64,000 nucleotides of DNA from Perca fluviatilis (taxonomy: Eukaryota > Chordata > Actinopteri > Perciformes > Percidae): the NCBI RefSeq assembly GCF_010015445.1, contig NC_053123.1:6134648-6198647 (forward strand), in the 5' to 3' direction. Below are positions 25,231 to 38,074 of the stretch, piece after piece. Below the pieces are notes generated by a model. It saw only the letters and a list, made by a program, of their open reading frames with translations, did not search any database and was not told where the DNA came from. The position numbers and the translations under genes are program-made. The stretch's first letter is position 1; every line of letters begins with the position of its first letter.

Positions 25231-26053
25231 TTACTTATATGCTGATTCAACTACAACTAAATTTGGACTTAATTTCCTTCACAAAACATGAAATTGTATT
25301 AGGTAGTATGGCATTTTAGCATTTGATTTCTCATCTCAAAAGTAACAAAGACGTATGCTAGACTGTCAGCAAAATTCAGAACAAGAACAAGAAGCGTTAA
25401 ATTGATAAATTGAAGGTTATATAACTTGCTCCTACACAGCAGCTAATGCTAATGTAATTGTAGACTGGCTCTGTTAGTAACCAGAAGTCCATTAGTGCTG
25501 CATACAGAGCTTTTATTTAATAATTCTTTAACAGATAGAGGAAAGGATTTTGGACATCATTGCCTATGGTTATGATTATATTCTATTCACCACTGTCCCT
25601 GATCTGAAGACACTGTAACACCGCCTGGCACAGCTTTAACACTGAATCCACCAACTCCATTCATTGACCATTCAGCTGTTGGTAGAGTGGGCTATTAGTA
25701 ACAGCATGGTTCCATCAGCATTATTGTAAAGAAGGCCTGAACTGTAAAAAAAAAATGTCAGTTTGTAAAACAATGGTACTAGAATTATAAGTATTAAAAT
25801 GTGTTTCTAAGTTTGCATGTAAAGTTGCACATTGCAGATTCATTCTGGTGTTGTATTGATGCCGATTTTATAGAAACTGAGATCAGTATTTGAGATTTTT
25901 TTTGTTTTTTTAATCTGATAAAGATGCAATTTAATAAACAAATCAACTTTTTTGGTAAGGCTTTCTTTAATTTTGTTACTCAAAGTTACAGTTGCAAAAT
26001 CAATTTGTAAGTAGTCTCTGGTGGACAAGCTATGTAACAGAGACACGAACGAT
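25229..26053. other. Intron 1 segment, no gene seen
   Basis: AT-rich; nothing recognised. Confidence 0.45.
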
Positions 26054-26654
26054 GTTTACATGCACATAATATTCTGGTTTTTGCCCTAATTCTGAAAAAG
26101 ACGATATTCCAACTAAGCTGTTTACATGGCTAATGAAAGTGAATATCCCACTAATATTCCTGTTTACATGTAGCCGTGCAAAACAAGACTTTTGCAAAGT
26201 TTACCAGAGTCGGTGGACTTGCTGGACCGTGTGAACACAGCGTCCCTCTTTCATTCCTTCAACCAGCTTCTTGAAAAGGTCGGCATAGCGATGTGTGCCA
26301 ATATCCAAAAACCTTGATATCCAAGTCTTTGATGACGTTTAAAAGTTACTGTGTTTCTCCTTCTTATCGGGTCTGCAGCCCATAAGCCATAAACAGACAG
26401 GAGGCTGTAAACTGCGGTAAAATCCAGATTGAGACGCAGATTCCAAATGAGCTGTATACATGTCCAAGGAATGCCTCTAAAACCAGAATAATACCGGAAT
26501 AACCCACATGTCTTAATCGGAAAATGCTATATATTCGGAAAAAGGCCTTTATTGGAATATCCAACCGGAATATGCTGTTTACATGACATGATTTATCAAA
26601 TTTGGAATAATGTCATATTAAGAATAATAGTGGAATATTGGTGTGCATGTAAAC
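26054..26654. mobile_element. Non-autonomous DNA element, GTTTACATGCACA termini
   Basis: GTTTACATGCACA at the left end and TGTGCATGTAAAC at the right end are perfect 13-bp inverted repeats, followed inward by AATATTC/GAATATT. The interior is rich in GGAATAT/ATATTCC motifs. No transposase frame is present. Confidence 0.65.
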
Positions 26655-27803
26655 GTACATCTTATTGTTAATAATCTGTCAACATATACACCTGTACCTA
26701 AATATCTGTCAAAGCTAATATTGTATCTCCAATAAGTTTCACAGATGAAACCTTTTCAGAAGACACCCATGTGGCCAGTCCTTTTGCCTGGGTTCAGTGA
26801 CCTCACTACACTAAAATGCATCATACCAGTGCCCCTCTGACCTCATCGCCTCTCTCTGTCTGTGTCTGCCTCCAGCATTTACGAAAATGCAGGTCGTAAA
26901 CTTCAAGGGCTCCATTGAGCAATAAAGAGAAAGTGATAAATTCTGTATCCCCCGGGACTTCAGCTTGAGTGAAGTCACCACAGTTAGGGGCCTCACAGTG
27001 TCGACCCCCTCCCTCTCGGACTCAGTTATCAGGCCAGTATTTACCACAGCTAACGCTGGCTTCTGGCGAGTTGAGCCCCCGCCTAGTTTCTCTTTAAATA
27101 AGGATAAGTCTTCTACAACTAATGACAGGCCCAGGTGTGGAGAGCCAATCATTGGAAACTGCCTAAGCTGTTATCCCTCTATGTTTTGCTTACACTCACA
27201 GTTGCTGTTAGAATAATAACTGATGCTCATTATCAAAGCAAAGTAATACTAGATGTCTCTGTGAAGTGCCTGGGGGAACAGTTGATGTAGCTCACCTGGA
27301 ATTAAGTCATGGTTTCCATTTCAGAGATGATATTGGGCTAACTCCAAAGCAAGCTTAAAATCAAAATGTTTTGAGGAATCTTTGGCGTAAATATCTGCTC
27401 AGAAACTATTTTCTTTACAGATTCACGCGGTGCTTCCAAAAGCCTTTCCATAACATTGGCTTTGTGTTCGAGTTTCAGGACTGCAACCCATTTGGACAAT
27501 TGCATTACTGTAAATACAATTGTGTCGAATACTGTTTCCAACAAGCATCTTCCAGCTGTGGGTTTGTTTTGAACATGATGCAATTTTCTGCATAAAGTCC
27601 TGTATTCACTCCCCTTTCTACTTCTATTTATACATTGAAACCCATTCAACTTAAAAAAGTTTTAAGTAAAACATTCATGGAATTAGTAAGTATTGAAATA
27701 TATTTTTGATTATATTTTATTAATGAGATAATGTAAGGGACATGAATGGACTTTTGGTTTACATTCAGGGGTGTGTGTGTGGGTGTGGGTGTGTGTACCT
27801 TAA
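26655..27803. other. Intron 1 segment, no gene seen
   Basis: Open frames at 26811-27152 (-) and 27338-27649 (-) lack domains and overlap frames on the other strand. Both are considered chance. Confidence 0.4.
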
Positions 27804-27981
27804 AAAGGTCCCATATTTTAAAAAGTCTTTTTCGATTACAAAGCAGGTCGAGGTGCTAAATCCTGAGAAAGAATCAAAATGCTCAATCTACAGAGAAATG
27901 CACACAGCCTGTATTCAGAAACGGTGCCATTAAAACGAGCCATCACGACATCTGTACGGTTGTGATGTCACAACTATACTA

Positions 27982-28025
<44 letters not shown>

Positions 28026-28338
28026 AGAAAGTGCTGCAACAATGCTGTCACAGTCGTTCCCCGGCTGCAATGACGGTGCAGAGACTATAGAGCGCAGATG
28101 CGGAAGGCCCATAAACGTTGACCAATCAGAGCGGACTGGGCTTTTTCAGGAGGGGGTTTTAAAGAGACAGGCGCTAAAACAGAGCGTTTCAGACAGAGAG
28201 TGAATACAGGTATATTCAGACAGAGTATAAGAAAAATATAATGTTTTTTGAACATTAAAGCATGTAAACATGTGCAAGTCGAAACCCAAAATGCAAGTAT
28301 GAACCTGAAAATGAGCATAACATGGGACCTTTAAAATA
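27804..28338 (-). mobile_element. TTAA-bounded miniature element, family G copy 2
   Basis: Reverse-oriented relative of 20139-20650. It ends CATGGGACCT followed by TTAA and starts TTAAAAAGGTCCCATATTT. It contains an (AT)n(GT)n microsatellite at about 27985-28024. Confidence 0.65.
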
Positions 28339-30919
28339 TGATTAAGGTCTTTTTTTTTGGCTGTTTAAGGGGAGTTAGTCCCATAGTGACATGTATTCTG
28401 TTGTTGCAAACATTATTGGACATTTACATTTTATAATTTTTTTTGGACATTGGATAAATGCACCAGCTAAAACTCCTCACATATGTGTCCTCACACTATG
28501 CAGTCCTGTTAAAACTGTAAATATTTAGGGAGACCATCCTTTGCCTGAGGGGCTGCACATATGATACAGGATATGCTGGTGTCGTGGCCTAGCAGTTGCA
28601 TCATTTCTCTGAGCTATTAAAATAACTAAATGGAAAAGAACAGAGCACCAAAGGGAAAAAAACAGGAGCGTGGAGTCCAAAAAACAGTGTGCTTTGATAG
28701 GGATAAGGAGAAAGAAAGGGAGATTGGAGAGCTTGACAGGGATATGAGAAAACACAGGCTAATGCGAAAGAAAAAGAGGGGATTTAAAACGGAGCCTTCG
28801 GCAGCCATTTGGTGAGGAGTGGATGCAGCATCCCTAAACTGCTGTAGCAATGAGGTCAGACAAAATGTGGAGGCAATAAATCTTTTGCCTTTGAGGTTGC
28901 TCCCCACCAGCCATACAGGACGCCTCACGAAACAACTTTAAAAACCTTCCTGACCTGAAGAATGATAATGCTTGGACATGTGTATTCCGTTATTTGGCTT
29001 TTGCAAGTCAGCATTTAGATGGTTAGAAATGGTTAAAAATGAAGTCTTACCCTTTAAGTTGTGACAATACGTTGTAGGCCTACTGCGTTGTCCGATGAGT
29101 GACTGAGACAGCAGAAAAGCCACAAGACTGCGCTAGGGGAATGGTGAACAAGATGTTTTAATGCAACCGCCTGCGACTACGTTCCTCACATATTCAAAGT
29201 GAAATGCAAAGAGAGGAAAGAGACATTTCCTGCCAGCACCTCGGTCTGCACTTGGAAAAGCAGAAAACAGATGGGATGTGTGTTACTGTTGGTCAACCCA
29301 AATCACTCAAAAAAACAAACATTTATAGTGTCTAGTACATCATTTCAGAATTCATGCTGAGGTTATGAGAAATCAATCTCTGAGATTTCCGCCAACAGCA
29401 TCAAAAAATGACATTGGAAGAAATTTCCACTAAGATTTCTCAGGATAATCTACAGAATATGCTGTCATCAGTTTTCAGAGGGACTATTTCTTTGATGGAA
29501 AGTAGCTTAAATGAAAAATGGCGATAGCGAGGTCTGTTGATTATCAAGAGTAACAGCAGCACTGTTTATTTCCGTCTTTTGAGTCTGCTTTGAATACAAG
29601 CCAAAAGTAAATTCACCTCCCTTTTATTGTGGTGGCAGCAGTTTTTTAAAGACAGATATCTTAAACCTTATTGAGTCGAATTGAATTGATATACATGGCT
29701 AGATACCACAAGGGGTACGTGAGAAAAGACTTTTGCGATTTGGCTGAAGTGACCCTTTAACAGACACACACTGACTGACACCAATACGATTACATTTAGG
29801 GTAGGAGCTTTTCTGGCATTAAAATGATGTAAGCATTATAATGTCAACGCTCACAGGATGTGCATTTTTGATAATCAGCAAAAAAAAATTTCCAAAGTTG
29901 GTTGTGTATAAATTCACAAGTCATAATTTTATGGAACTCTTAGTGGAAGTAAGATGAAAGAATACAGATGAGAAGACACCCACAGCAACAATAATACTTT
30001 TTTCACTCTAGATACACCTGCAGTATGTAGCTATATTGTCTCTAGTCACATCTCCAGATATACTTTAAATTTACTTCTTTTTTGTTTCTTTTTTTAAATA
30101 CAAAAGGCCCGAAACCCTAGCCTTCATTGTATTAGGCTGTGTTTCAGTCAGCATATTGCATATTGTGCAGGAAACAACTTGTCTCTGAGTTCCTCTGCTT
30201 ACAGACTCAGACTACAGTTTATTCTTTCACATCTGGCTATGTGCTCAGTTGATGTTAAACACCAGGGCGCTCTGACCCCTTGTATATGTTAACGCTCTGC
30301 TCGGCTAAACTGGAATGTTTGACGTCACCCATTTTCCTTTGCTGCATACCTGCTTGTACATGGACCGGCCAAATGTAATACTGTTAATTGATACAGTATT
30401 AGAAAGTTTATTATACAAATGTATCCATGGAGATTAGCTGATTGTATGTGCTCTACAATATATTTTGTTTGCGCCTATTATGTACACCAAAGTAATGTTG
30501 AAGCATGGATTTAATAACGTTAAAGTATGGATTTAATTAGCAAAAGTATTTTGCCGGCAGTAATGTTATTAGTGTCATAAGTTAGCACACTTACACAACT
30601 GAGTGAGACAAAAGAAGAGAGCTCTCTTTGCCCGGTCAGGCTAGAACATAACGTTATCTTCTGTCTATACTTAGAAGTGGTTAATGTACAGCTCACAGCA
30701 ACTTAATATGATATATTGTCTGTCTTTTGTTTAATATCTAGTGTTGGCAAAAAATAGCCTTTTTAGTGAGATTCCTCTTAGCGAAACTCTCTGAGTGAAT
30801 TTGAGCAGGGCTTTTCTTGAAGCCAGCATTTTGCCAGCGATTTTTCCCCCTTAACCTTTATCGTGCGGTTGTTTAGTTTTATTCAGTTTATTAATATTCA
30901 ATATTGAACGCTGTCCAAA

Positions 30920-30923
<4 letters not shown>
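28339..30923. other. Intron 1 segment, no gene seen
   Basis: The charged open frame at 28630-28815 is purine-rich sequence without domain support. Nothing else recognised. Confidence 0.4.

Positions 30924-30963
<40 letters not shown>
30924..30963. repeat. (CA)n microsatellite
   Basis: About 20 CA units. Confidence 0.97.
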
Positions 30964-30964
<1 letters not shown>

Positions 30965-31764
30965 ATAGAAAACGTTCTGCTTTTGCTGATTATATAGTCA
31001 GACCTAATGGCCAAGCCGTCTATAGAAACTGACTCAGTAGTTTAATGTACATTATTGCAAAAACATACACTATTTTGTGTCTATTGGGTACATCTCGCAC
31101 ATTGTTTACATGTGATGAAGTGTGTCAGTGGGTGTTATTTAATTTGATCAATGTGCACTGGATCTAGCTTGAGAGGATATGAAAAGCATATGTTTGACAG
31201 TTTACCAGGACTTTGTGTGACGTTCAGTCATGTTGTGCTGCTTTGTTCTGTACTCCCGAGGCAACTCCACACTGACACACAGGCAACAATAACCTTACCT
31301 GCAGTTATAGACTGCCAGTTTAGTTGGTTGTGTTGCAATTGAAATGAACACATTATTTTTAATAGAAGGCTATTGGATTATATTGTTATATATATATATA
31401 TATATATTTTTTTTTTTTTGCAAAATGTGAAATGATTGCGTTTGTGTGGAAGTACAAGTGACTTTACAGTGATGGGACTGCTGAAAGTCAGCGGACCATT
31501 AAGGATGCTTCACCGTAGCTGTTCAAGGTTCATGAACTAGAACATAAAGAAGGATGCTGCCGTAAACACGAGTGTTTCCATTCCACGTTTGGTATGATAA
31601 AGTAATGCAGAGTATATGATATTTACTAAACAACACTGCCTTTCACATGTCACATGAGACGTATGTGATGCAGAAAAGCAGAGAAAAGAAAGCAAACATT
31701 AAGAACATAAATGGTCACAGAGTAACCTGAGCAGAAGAATCATCCACATGAATAAAAGACATAC
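30964..31764. other. Intron 1 segment, no gene seen
   Basis: Includes a (TA)n-poly(T) run at 31387-31419. No gene recognised. Confidence 0.4.
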
Positions 31765-32135
31765 AAGACGGTACCCGACGGGCCGTGCCGGGCTCCGACA
31801 GATATTAAGAAATGATGTTCGGGGTCGGGTCGGGCTCGGTCACATCAGCGCGATAAGGAATTAAACATTTTAAATTAAAAGCAGCTTATTATTGGGCCTC
31901 TTGTGCGCGCCTGTGTTAATGTGCGCTTGTTGCCCCGTGTGCGCTGATGCGCTCATCTGTTGACATTTCCGAATGCCTTCCTACAGATGCTCAATGAAAG
32001 TGGGCTTTCCACATAAACAAAAACGTACATGTGTCATTAATATGAGAAAAAAAAATGAGATTGTCGGGGTCGGGTCGGGCTCGGTTACGGACGCGGGCCG
32101 GGCTCTGACAGAAAAATGCGGCCCGATCACCACTC
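31765..32135. mobile_element. Probable hAT-like non-autonomous element, GGGTCGGG-rich
   Basis: GTCGGGTCGGGCTCGG occurs at both ends of the block (about 31825 and 32070) together with CCGGGCTC(C/T)GACAG. The GC-rich subterminal motifs in an AT-rich region mark a distinct inserted element seen in many fish. The boundaries are approximate. Confidence 0.4.
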
Positions 32136-32198
32136 CACTGTGGACCTTGTCTTCTTTGCTGCAGTAGACAGGATTTCACATAAAAAGTTTATTCGGTT

Positions 32199-32405
32199 AC
32201 ACTTTACTTGAAGGTATCTACATAAGAGTGACATGACACTGTCATGAACATGTCATAAACATTATAAACAATTCATAAACGTTTATGACATAGTGTCATT
32301 CAGATTTTGTCATGAAGTTAGGGTTAGGGTTCATGTGTCATGACAGTGTCATGTGTTCATAACAGTGTCATGTCACTCTTATGTAGATACCTTCAAGTAA
32401 AGTGT
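32199..32405. mobile_element. 207-bp palindromic miniature element
   Basis: ACACTTTACTTGAAGGTATC at the left returns as its reverse complement at the right. The arms run about 50 bp each (ACATAAGAGTGACATGACA) around a short centre. It can fold on itself almost fully. Confidence 0.75.
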
Positions 32406-32479
32406 TATCTGTTTATTCTGAGTACATTTAATGCCGGACCAGAAAAAGATTGCCTTGGTTTTGAACTTTGAGCCTGGAG

Positions 32480-32965
32480 GGTCCAGCCTAACCTCGTGAG
32501 ACCGTCCTGATCTCGCGAGCTCCAGTTTTCTACTCGCAGTCTGGCATCTTGAGATAGAGAAAATGTGGAGCCGTTCGCCACAACGACCAACCAATCAGCG
32601 TTGGTTTTGAGGCTGGTTTACGTGTGACGCAACGAAAAGCGACTGTTAGTCTAAACAACATGGCAGCTTCCACGGATGAGCTGAGCGTAGCTAACGCGCA
32701 AGTTTCATCCAAATTAGAAAGTATTCCTTCATTGAAAGAAGAGAAAAAAAAAAACGGCACTGGAGGCTTTTCTCGGAGGAAAAGATGTTTTTGCTCTTCT
32801 CCCGACTGGTTTCGGCAAGAGTTTGATCTGATTGGTTGATTTGACATAGCTGGTGATAGACAGATGGTTTATCCAATCAGCTAACCAGTATTTTTGCCCC
32901 TTCCCAAAAGTTCTCCAACGGAAAGTTCCCAGATGGATATGCCGAGCAATCCATCTGGCGGAGTC
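32480..32965 (-). repeat. Dispersed repeat, copy 2 (inverted relative to 2560-2945)
   Basis: Reverse complement of the repeat at 2560-2945 and longer at one end. Short inverted ends are possible (CCTAACCT near 32487 and AGGTTAGG near 32967). Open frames here belong to the repeat. Confidence 0.65.
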
Positions 32966-33346
32966 AGGTTAGGTCCAGCCTTTCTTTGTGTGGGTTTGAG
33001 GAACATTTACTGTGTAGGTGCTTGCATTTCCATTTCAACAGCTCAGGTTTTCTAATTCTCTAATTAAAGCAAATGACTCATTTTAGGGCATGCCATCTGT
33101 CGCACAGAAAAGTTAGTTCATAATGAGTACACAAACATGCTGTAAATCACATTTCCCATATGGCATGGAGACACAGAACCTGTTTGATTGGTACAACTGT
33201 AAGGACTATGGATCTTGGCCACAATATTTCATACACTGGCAGTGACCGATGCTTGAGAATATGTGGCCACATGCACAATTCACTTTTTTTTATGTTCCCC
33301 CTCTACAGCTAATTTAGTTGAACTCAGAAAAGCTTAGGTTGTATGT

Positions 33347-33640
33347 CAGTGGTTCCCAAAGTGGGTTCCAGGGACACCCAGTTTTTCTTGAGGGGGCTCC
33401 AGGGGGTCCGCAACAAAAAGGGGAATCATTTATTTTCAACTAAATTCCATCCATAAGTAACAGTGACAGAACGTATGACTATTTTGGTCATGGATTTTAT
33501 TCACTTTCTGTAATTAAACATCTAAAAGTAAAAATCCAATCAGATGGGGGGACCCTGGGACAAAATCTCATCCATTGAGGGTCCGTGGTCTAATTTGTGC
33601 CAGTTTTGGAGTCCTTGATGTGAAAAAGTTTGAGATGCAG
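33347..33640. mobile_element. hAT-like miniature element (CAGTGGTTCCCAAAG end)
   Basis: The left end CAGTGGTTCCCAAAGTGGG is the typical terminus of vertebrate hAT/Charlie-type elements, followed by GGGGGTCC-rich sequence. The right end is less clear. A relative lies at 58385-58838. Confidence 0.5.
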
Positions 33641-36600
33641 ATTTAGACTACCAGTTTTGCTCTAATACGTGCAGCATTACGAATGAGATGAATCAAATCC
33701 CATTCAACAGAAAGCGATGAGTCAGTTTAATAGATAAAGAAGCGCGGGGGGGGGGGGGAGGGGGGTGTAATTTAGCAGGACCGCAACCCTCCCAGGCCTG
33801 AACATGGAATAGGAAAAGCTCGTAGCTGTGGTTGCCTCTATAAAAGATTGGAGATTTTGGAGATTGGAGATTGGGCCTGTTGATGGAAAAGCCTAGACAT
33901 GTAATCAGCAAGCTACTTATTAAATTTCAACTTTCCTGGCCTGAGCTTCCTACCCCCTCCCTCGATATACTGAGCTTTGTTTGTGGAAGCCCAGGCATGT
34001 TCAAACTAGAGCGTTATTTTTTACTGATTTCCAGCTGTGTATGTGTGTGTGAACACTACAGCCAATCCTCCATGCTTCAGAATATTAAACCGACAGGATG
34101 CTTCTCCATTTTTTTTTTTTTTTTATAAAGGAGATAGGGTTTTTATAAAGGAGATAGGGTGAGGGGAAATCACAGGACCTTGATTCACTTTGATACAAAA
34201 ACACTGTTGACATTTTTTTTTAACTTTTTGGGCTAATGTGGCAAAAGAAGGCCTTGGCTGATGTTTATTTTTTTTGTGGAACGGCTGCTTCTCTGGACAG
34301 CTTTATCCGTGGACCAATCACGGGTTGAGCTAAAGGTCCTTCACAGAGGAAAGATTTATGTTTGGGCATGACACAAGGCGTTTTAAAGCAGGAAAGTGCA
34401 GCTGCTGCAGAGCCACCCCTCAGCAGCTGTAACTCATCTGCATCTGGACTAGGAATCAGGCTGTACTCCTCTAACGGCATTAACCGTGTCGGTTACTCTC
34501 ACTGCAATGAAGAACTTGTTCGGAAACAAGAATGGAAACAAATGTCCTACATGGTCTGGTTTCATAACCCGTGCAGTGGCCACTATCTCTCTGTATCTGT
34601 ATCTCTCTCAGTTTGGGGGGCTGCACTTGGATCCACTCATCTTTTTTTTTTTTCTCAAGGAAATGAGAGTTCCAGCTTTATATGACTCATCGTTTCCATA
34701 AGGTCATTTTCTAGCCCCTCCGCTTGTGGCTGCAAAAGATTCTCCCCGAACACTGCATGTTTATGAGTTTTTTTTTTCCCATATTAGCCAAGGAAAATCC
34801 ATAAACTATCTTGTCTCCTCACATTTGCCAGCTACATCAAAATTTGATAGTAGGTTTCACAGGTTCTCTCTTTTTTTTCCTTCTTCTGGATGTGTGCCAT
34901 GACCACAGCTTAACCACTTTGGTGCCCTAGGCAAGATATTAGCTGTTTTTGTCACGTTTCTGATGCGTTTTTCAACGTTTTTGACGCTTGTCTGACATTT
35001 TTGTTGCTTCTTCAACCTTTTTTTGCGCTTTTTTCCACTACATTCAATGTTTTTTTTTTTTTATTATCTTTAACTTTTCAGTACTTCTTTGGACAGACGG
35101 CGCCCCTAGCGTTTGCCTATACTGCCTATGCCACAGTCCGGCCCCAGCGATGACTTTATATTGTTATCCGTCTGCTGTAGTGCGCTAAATGCTTGGCACG
35201 GGTAGACACGTGAGTCATGTTGAAGCGCTCCAGGCTCCATGTTTTAAACCAGGAGAGGAAACCGTCTGCCAGCTTCGCTGACTGGTGGAAAATCCAGATC
35301 AAGCAGTCACCGTCGGAAAGGGAGCGTGCCTTTTCACCGTTGTCACGGTTAAACCGAGCTTTTACAGCGTCTGTGGAAAAGTGTGCAACCTGCAGCGAAT
35401 TAGCTGAGAGGAGGGGAAAAAGTGAACGTCCCTCTCCTAACTCCTCCTCAAGGCTTGTGGTGTTTTTTTTTTTAAGACCGCTCTGAAAACCACACTTCTC
35501 TTCCAGTAAATTTCAAACTCTTCCAACACGCAGTGTTTGAAATCTCTTAAAACCCAAAAGGAAAAAAAAAAAAAATCACTCTCCAGCTATGTGGCCAGAC
35601 ATCTCTGGTGTTTTACGCTTTTATGTCTCAGCAATGTCTCAGAAAAAGACTAAAGTTACACCCAGTTTAACTGTGAAGATAATACTTGCCTGAATGAGAT
35701 CCCAACAAGAGGTAGCCTAATGCAGCGTTTTTAAAGCTTAAGAAACAATATAAGGACATGTTAACTAGAATTTGAATCCAGTCACACATAAGAACTAAAG
35801 CAGAGGAGAACAGCTACGCTTGTTCTTGTGAAACCCCAAAAAACAGATCAGCATAGTAAAAAAGAAAAAAAGAAGTTTGCTTTCCAAAAACCAAGATTCA
35901 TGGCTAAAGTTCTTCCAAGCAGCTCCACAAATGAAGAGAAATGCACTCTGCGTTCCAGGAAGTGCTGGTTTTCATTTGGATAGGCCACAACTTAGACAAA
36001 GAGATGTTAAAGGCAGGACATTTTCATTTCTGAACTATGTTTTGTTGTTAACGTCGTCAAACACGTTTGCGGCTGACAGAACAAGGATAGCTGAGAAAAC
36101 CTTCAGGTTGTATTTGCTAGCTGGAGTGTTGATCTTCTAAAATATACACGGATAAAAGCTGTCGGCCTCGGCTAACACAGCTGGGTGGGAGAGGCCATGT
36201 TTGAGTCTCACTGCGACGAATCATTCACAGTTGACTTGAGGGCATCCAAGTGTGTTCTTAATGTGAGTCAGACCTGTACCTGACCTTTAGTCAGACCCCA
36301 AAACCAGAATGCTTTGACATATAGAATATAATATACACACACGTCTTGAGGTGGACAGATGTCCCAGCAATGTGTAAAAAGTCATAAGGAAACTTAAAAC
36401 AGAAATGCCATTGTTACTTTTTTTTTATCATTCTGAGTATATTTTTAAGCATTTTTCACAATTGTTGGATTCAGTTTTTTATACTATATTGCAAGAGCGC
36501 ATGCAGTAGATTTAAACTCACGATGACATTCATAGTTCTAGAATTATTCACAATATTTGAGAGAGAATACATGAGAGAAAAAAAATGAAAAAAATTGAAT

Positions 36601-36688
36601 AAGCAAAAGTGAGAAAAGAAAAAAAACTATAACATTTAAAGACAAGGGAAGAAACACCAAAACCGAAAACAACAAAACCAAATCTGTT
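33641..36688. other. Intron 1 segment left of the Polinton, no gene seen
   Basis: Poly-T and poly-G runs, and a direct repeat of GTTTTTATAAAGGAGATAGG at 34120-34160. Open frames at 34265-34701 and 35217-36140 are short and without domains. Confidence 0.4.
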
Positions 36689-37089
36689 AGAGATATAAGG
36701 AGGAGGTTTCTGTCACTTTGGTATGTGGGATTTTGATGGATGACCTTTTGACCTGGGGGGTCAAGAGGTCACGACCTGTCAGAAAGTGATTGATGCCTTC
36801 CAGGTGTGTGTGACTGGTCTGTTCTGGAAGCTTCTAGAAGGAAGGCGTGTCCCGGAAATGACGTGTGTTAAGTGCTGCAATGAGGGCGTCACAGGAAGTA
36901 GAAAAATGTTTCATTTAAATGATCCAATGAGCGTTAGAGATGAAATATCCGGATGTGTTTGAAATGATCCAGTGAGAGAAGAGGGGTGTAGCGTTAAATT
37001 TTGAGCATAAAAAGGGTTTCTTCCCCGTTTGAAACAGAGAAAGATAGGTTTTTCATTCTACACACAGCATGAATGTAAGTTTGAGTAAC
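36689..37089 (+). repeat. Polinton left terminal inverted repeat
   Basis: 401 bp starting AGAGATATAAGGAGGAGG. Aligned by eye with the reverse complement of 53257-53658 it differs by about four substitutions and one single-base indel (about 98.8 % identity). It contains a TATA-like string at 37006-37014 and the first codons of the left-end gene. Confidence 0.93.
37006..37014 (+). promoter_or_regulatory. TATA-like box in left TIR
   Basis: CATAAAAAG lies 55 bp upstream of the first ATG (37069), within the inverted repeat. The position fits a promoter for the left-end gene. The right TIR has the mirror copy at 53332-53340 for - strand transcription. Confidence 0.45.
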
Positions 37090-37917
37090 GCTGCGAGAGA
37101 GATGTCTGCTGAAGAAGTAACCGCTCCATTGAGTCCGTACCAAGGAGGCACTTCCAGCCGGTGGGCTTCTTCGCTGATCTGTGAGACTCCAATAACAATG
37201 TTCCAAGATTCTGTTACGACACCCGGAGCTCCAAAGAAATGTGTAGTGTATCTGTGCCGTAGCCAGATGCCCCCGTCAGAATCTCTGCATGAAGAATGGC
37301 CTCTACAAGCTAGTGGTATGTGTGGGGCCTGGGGGTATGTCTTCAAGTATGAAGAAGGTGAACTTTGCTTTTATCAGTTGAAGGAAGGGGAGATGCTGAC
37401 TCCTTCTACAGTCATGGTGAAAATGAGCTTTGACGACTGGGGGGTGATGAAGACGATCCTACAATTTGGTACTGATCAGAGCAACTCCGAGAACCCGACT
37501 ACCGCTACTCAGGATAAAGAGACTCAGACTGTTTTGATAGAATGTAAAGAGGAGGAAGTGTCGGTGAACATCGGTAGCAGCACTGAAGACAAGCCCGAGG
37601 GGGAGCGTCCTAGAATGGATAATTATCCCAGCGATAGCGACCTGTTTAAGATGAACATCATCTGTGGATCAACATGGCCCTCTGTTAGCACAGGCGGTGG
37701 GCGCTGGTGGTTCCAGGCCCTTCTGCTCTCCAGAGATTCGGAAACAACGGATCCTGTGACCTCTTTGTTTTGCAAAGATTTAATACAGAGTGCGGCTTAT
37801 TCAGAACCGTGCTTGCCTTTACCAGCATTGGAATGGGCTGACAGACTGATGGAGGTGGGGGATAGATTAACCAATCTCTTCCATAGCAGCGCGGATGGAA
37901 AAATACACTGGTTGTGA
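37069..37917 (+). CDS. Polinton left-end accessory protein A, possible PC4-like region
   Basis: Intact 282-residue frame whose first codons lie in the terminal repeat. The product is not recognised with certainty. Residues about 93-135 (YEEGELCFYQLKEGEM, then MVKMSFDDWGVMKTIL) resemble the single-stranded-DNA-binding core of the transcription coactivator PC4/Sub1, in which an EGEM...-type turn is followed by a W-containing helix. This is a weak, by-eye match. At about residue 157, IECKEEE is an LxCxE-like string followed by acidic residues, a form of retinoblastoma-binding motif. No membrane segment or signal peptide is seen. ATG 37069 is 55 bp behind a TATA-like box; the in-frame ATG at residue 12 is an alternative. 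AAT|GTAAGT directly after the ATG is also a good splice donor, so a spliced form is possible. It lacks the frameshifts of its neighbours. Confidence 0.55.
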   Translation: MNVSLSNAAREMSAEEVTAPLSPYQGGTSSRWASSLICETPITMFQDSVTTPGAPKKCVVYLCRSQMPPSESLHEEWPLQASGMCGAWGYVFKYEEGELCFYQLKEGEMLTPSTVMVKMSFDDWGVMKTILQFGTDQSNSENPTTATQDKETQTVLIECKEEEVSVNIGSSTEDKPEGERPRMDNYPSDSDLFKMNIICGSTWPSVSTGGGRWWFQALLLSRDSETTDPVTSLFCKDLIQSAAYSEPCLPLPALEWADRLMEVGDRLTNLFHSSADGKIHWL

Positions 37918-38074
37918 AAAAAACTCTAAACTTTTGAATTTTTTTTTTTAACCACGCCCATACCACACCTTTTTTCCAGAAGTTTCCAAACTACCCCCCG
38001 TTCCAGAATTTTCCTAACCACACCCCCTTACAATAGTATAAAGACTGAAGCAGACAGTGACAGAACATGGTAAG
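37918..38074. promoter_or_regulatory. Spacer with TATA box for accessory gene B
   Basis: The spacer holds a C-rich stretch and the string TATAAAG at 38037-38043, about 32 bp before the in-frame ATG at 38075. ACATG|GTAAGATG just after it includes a second ATG and a splice-donor-like sequence. Confidence 0.4.

Noticed and set aside
37685..37966. - strand open frame opposite accessory gene A, and similar antisense frames at 38317-38550 and 38552-38827
   Set aside because: Shadows of the intact + strand genes, without motifs.
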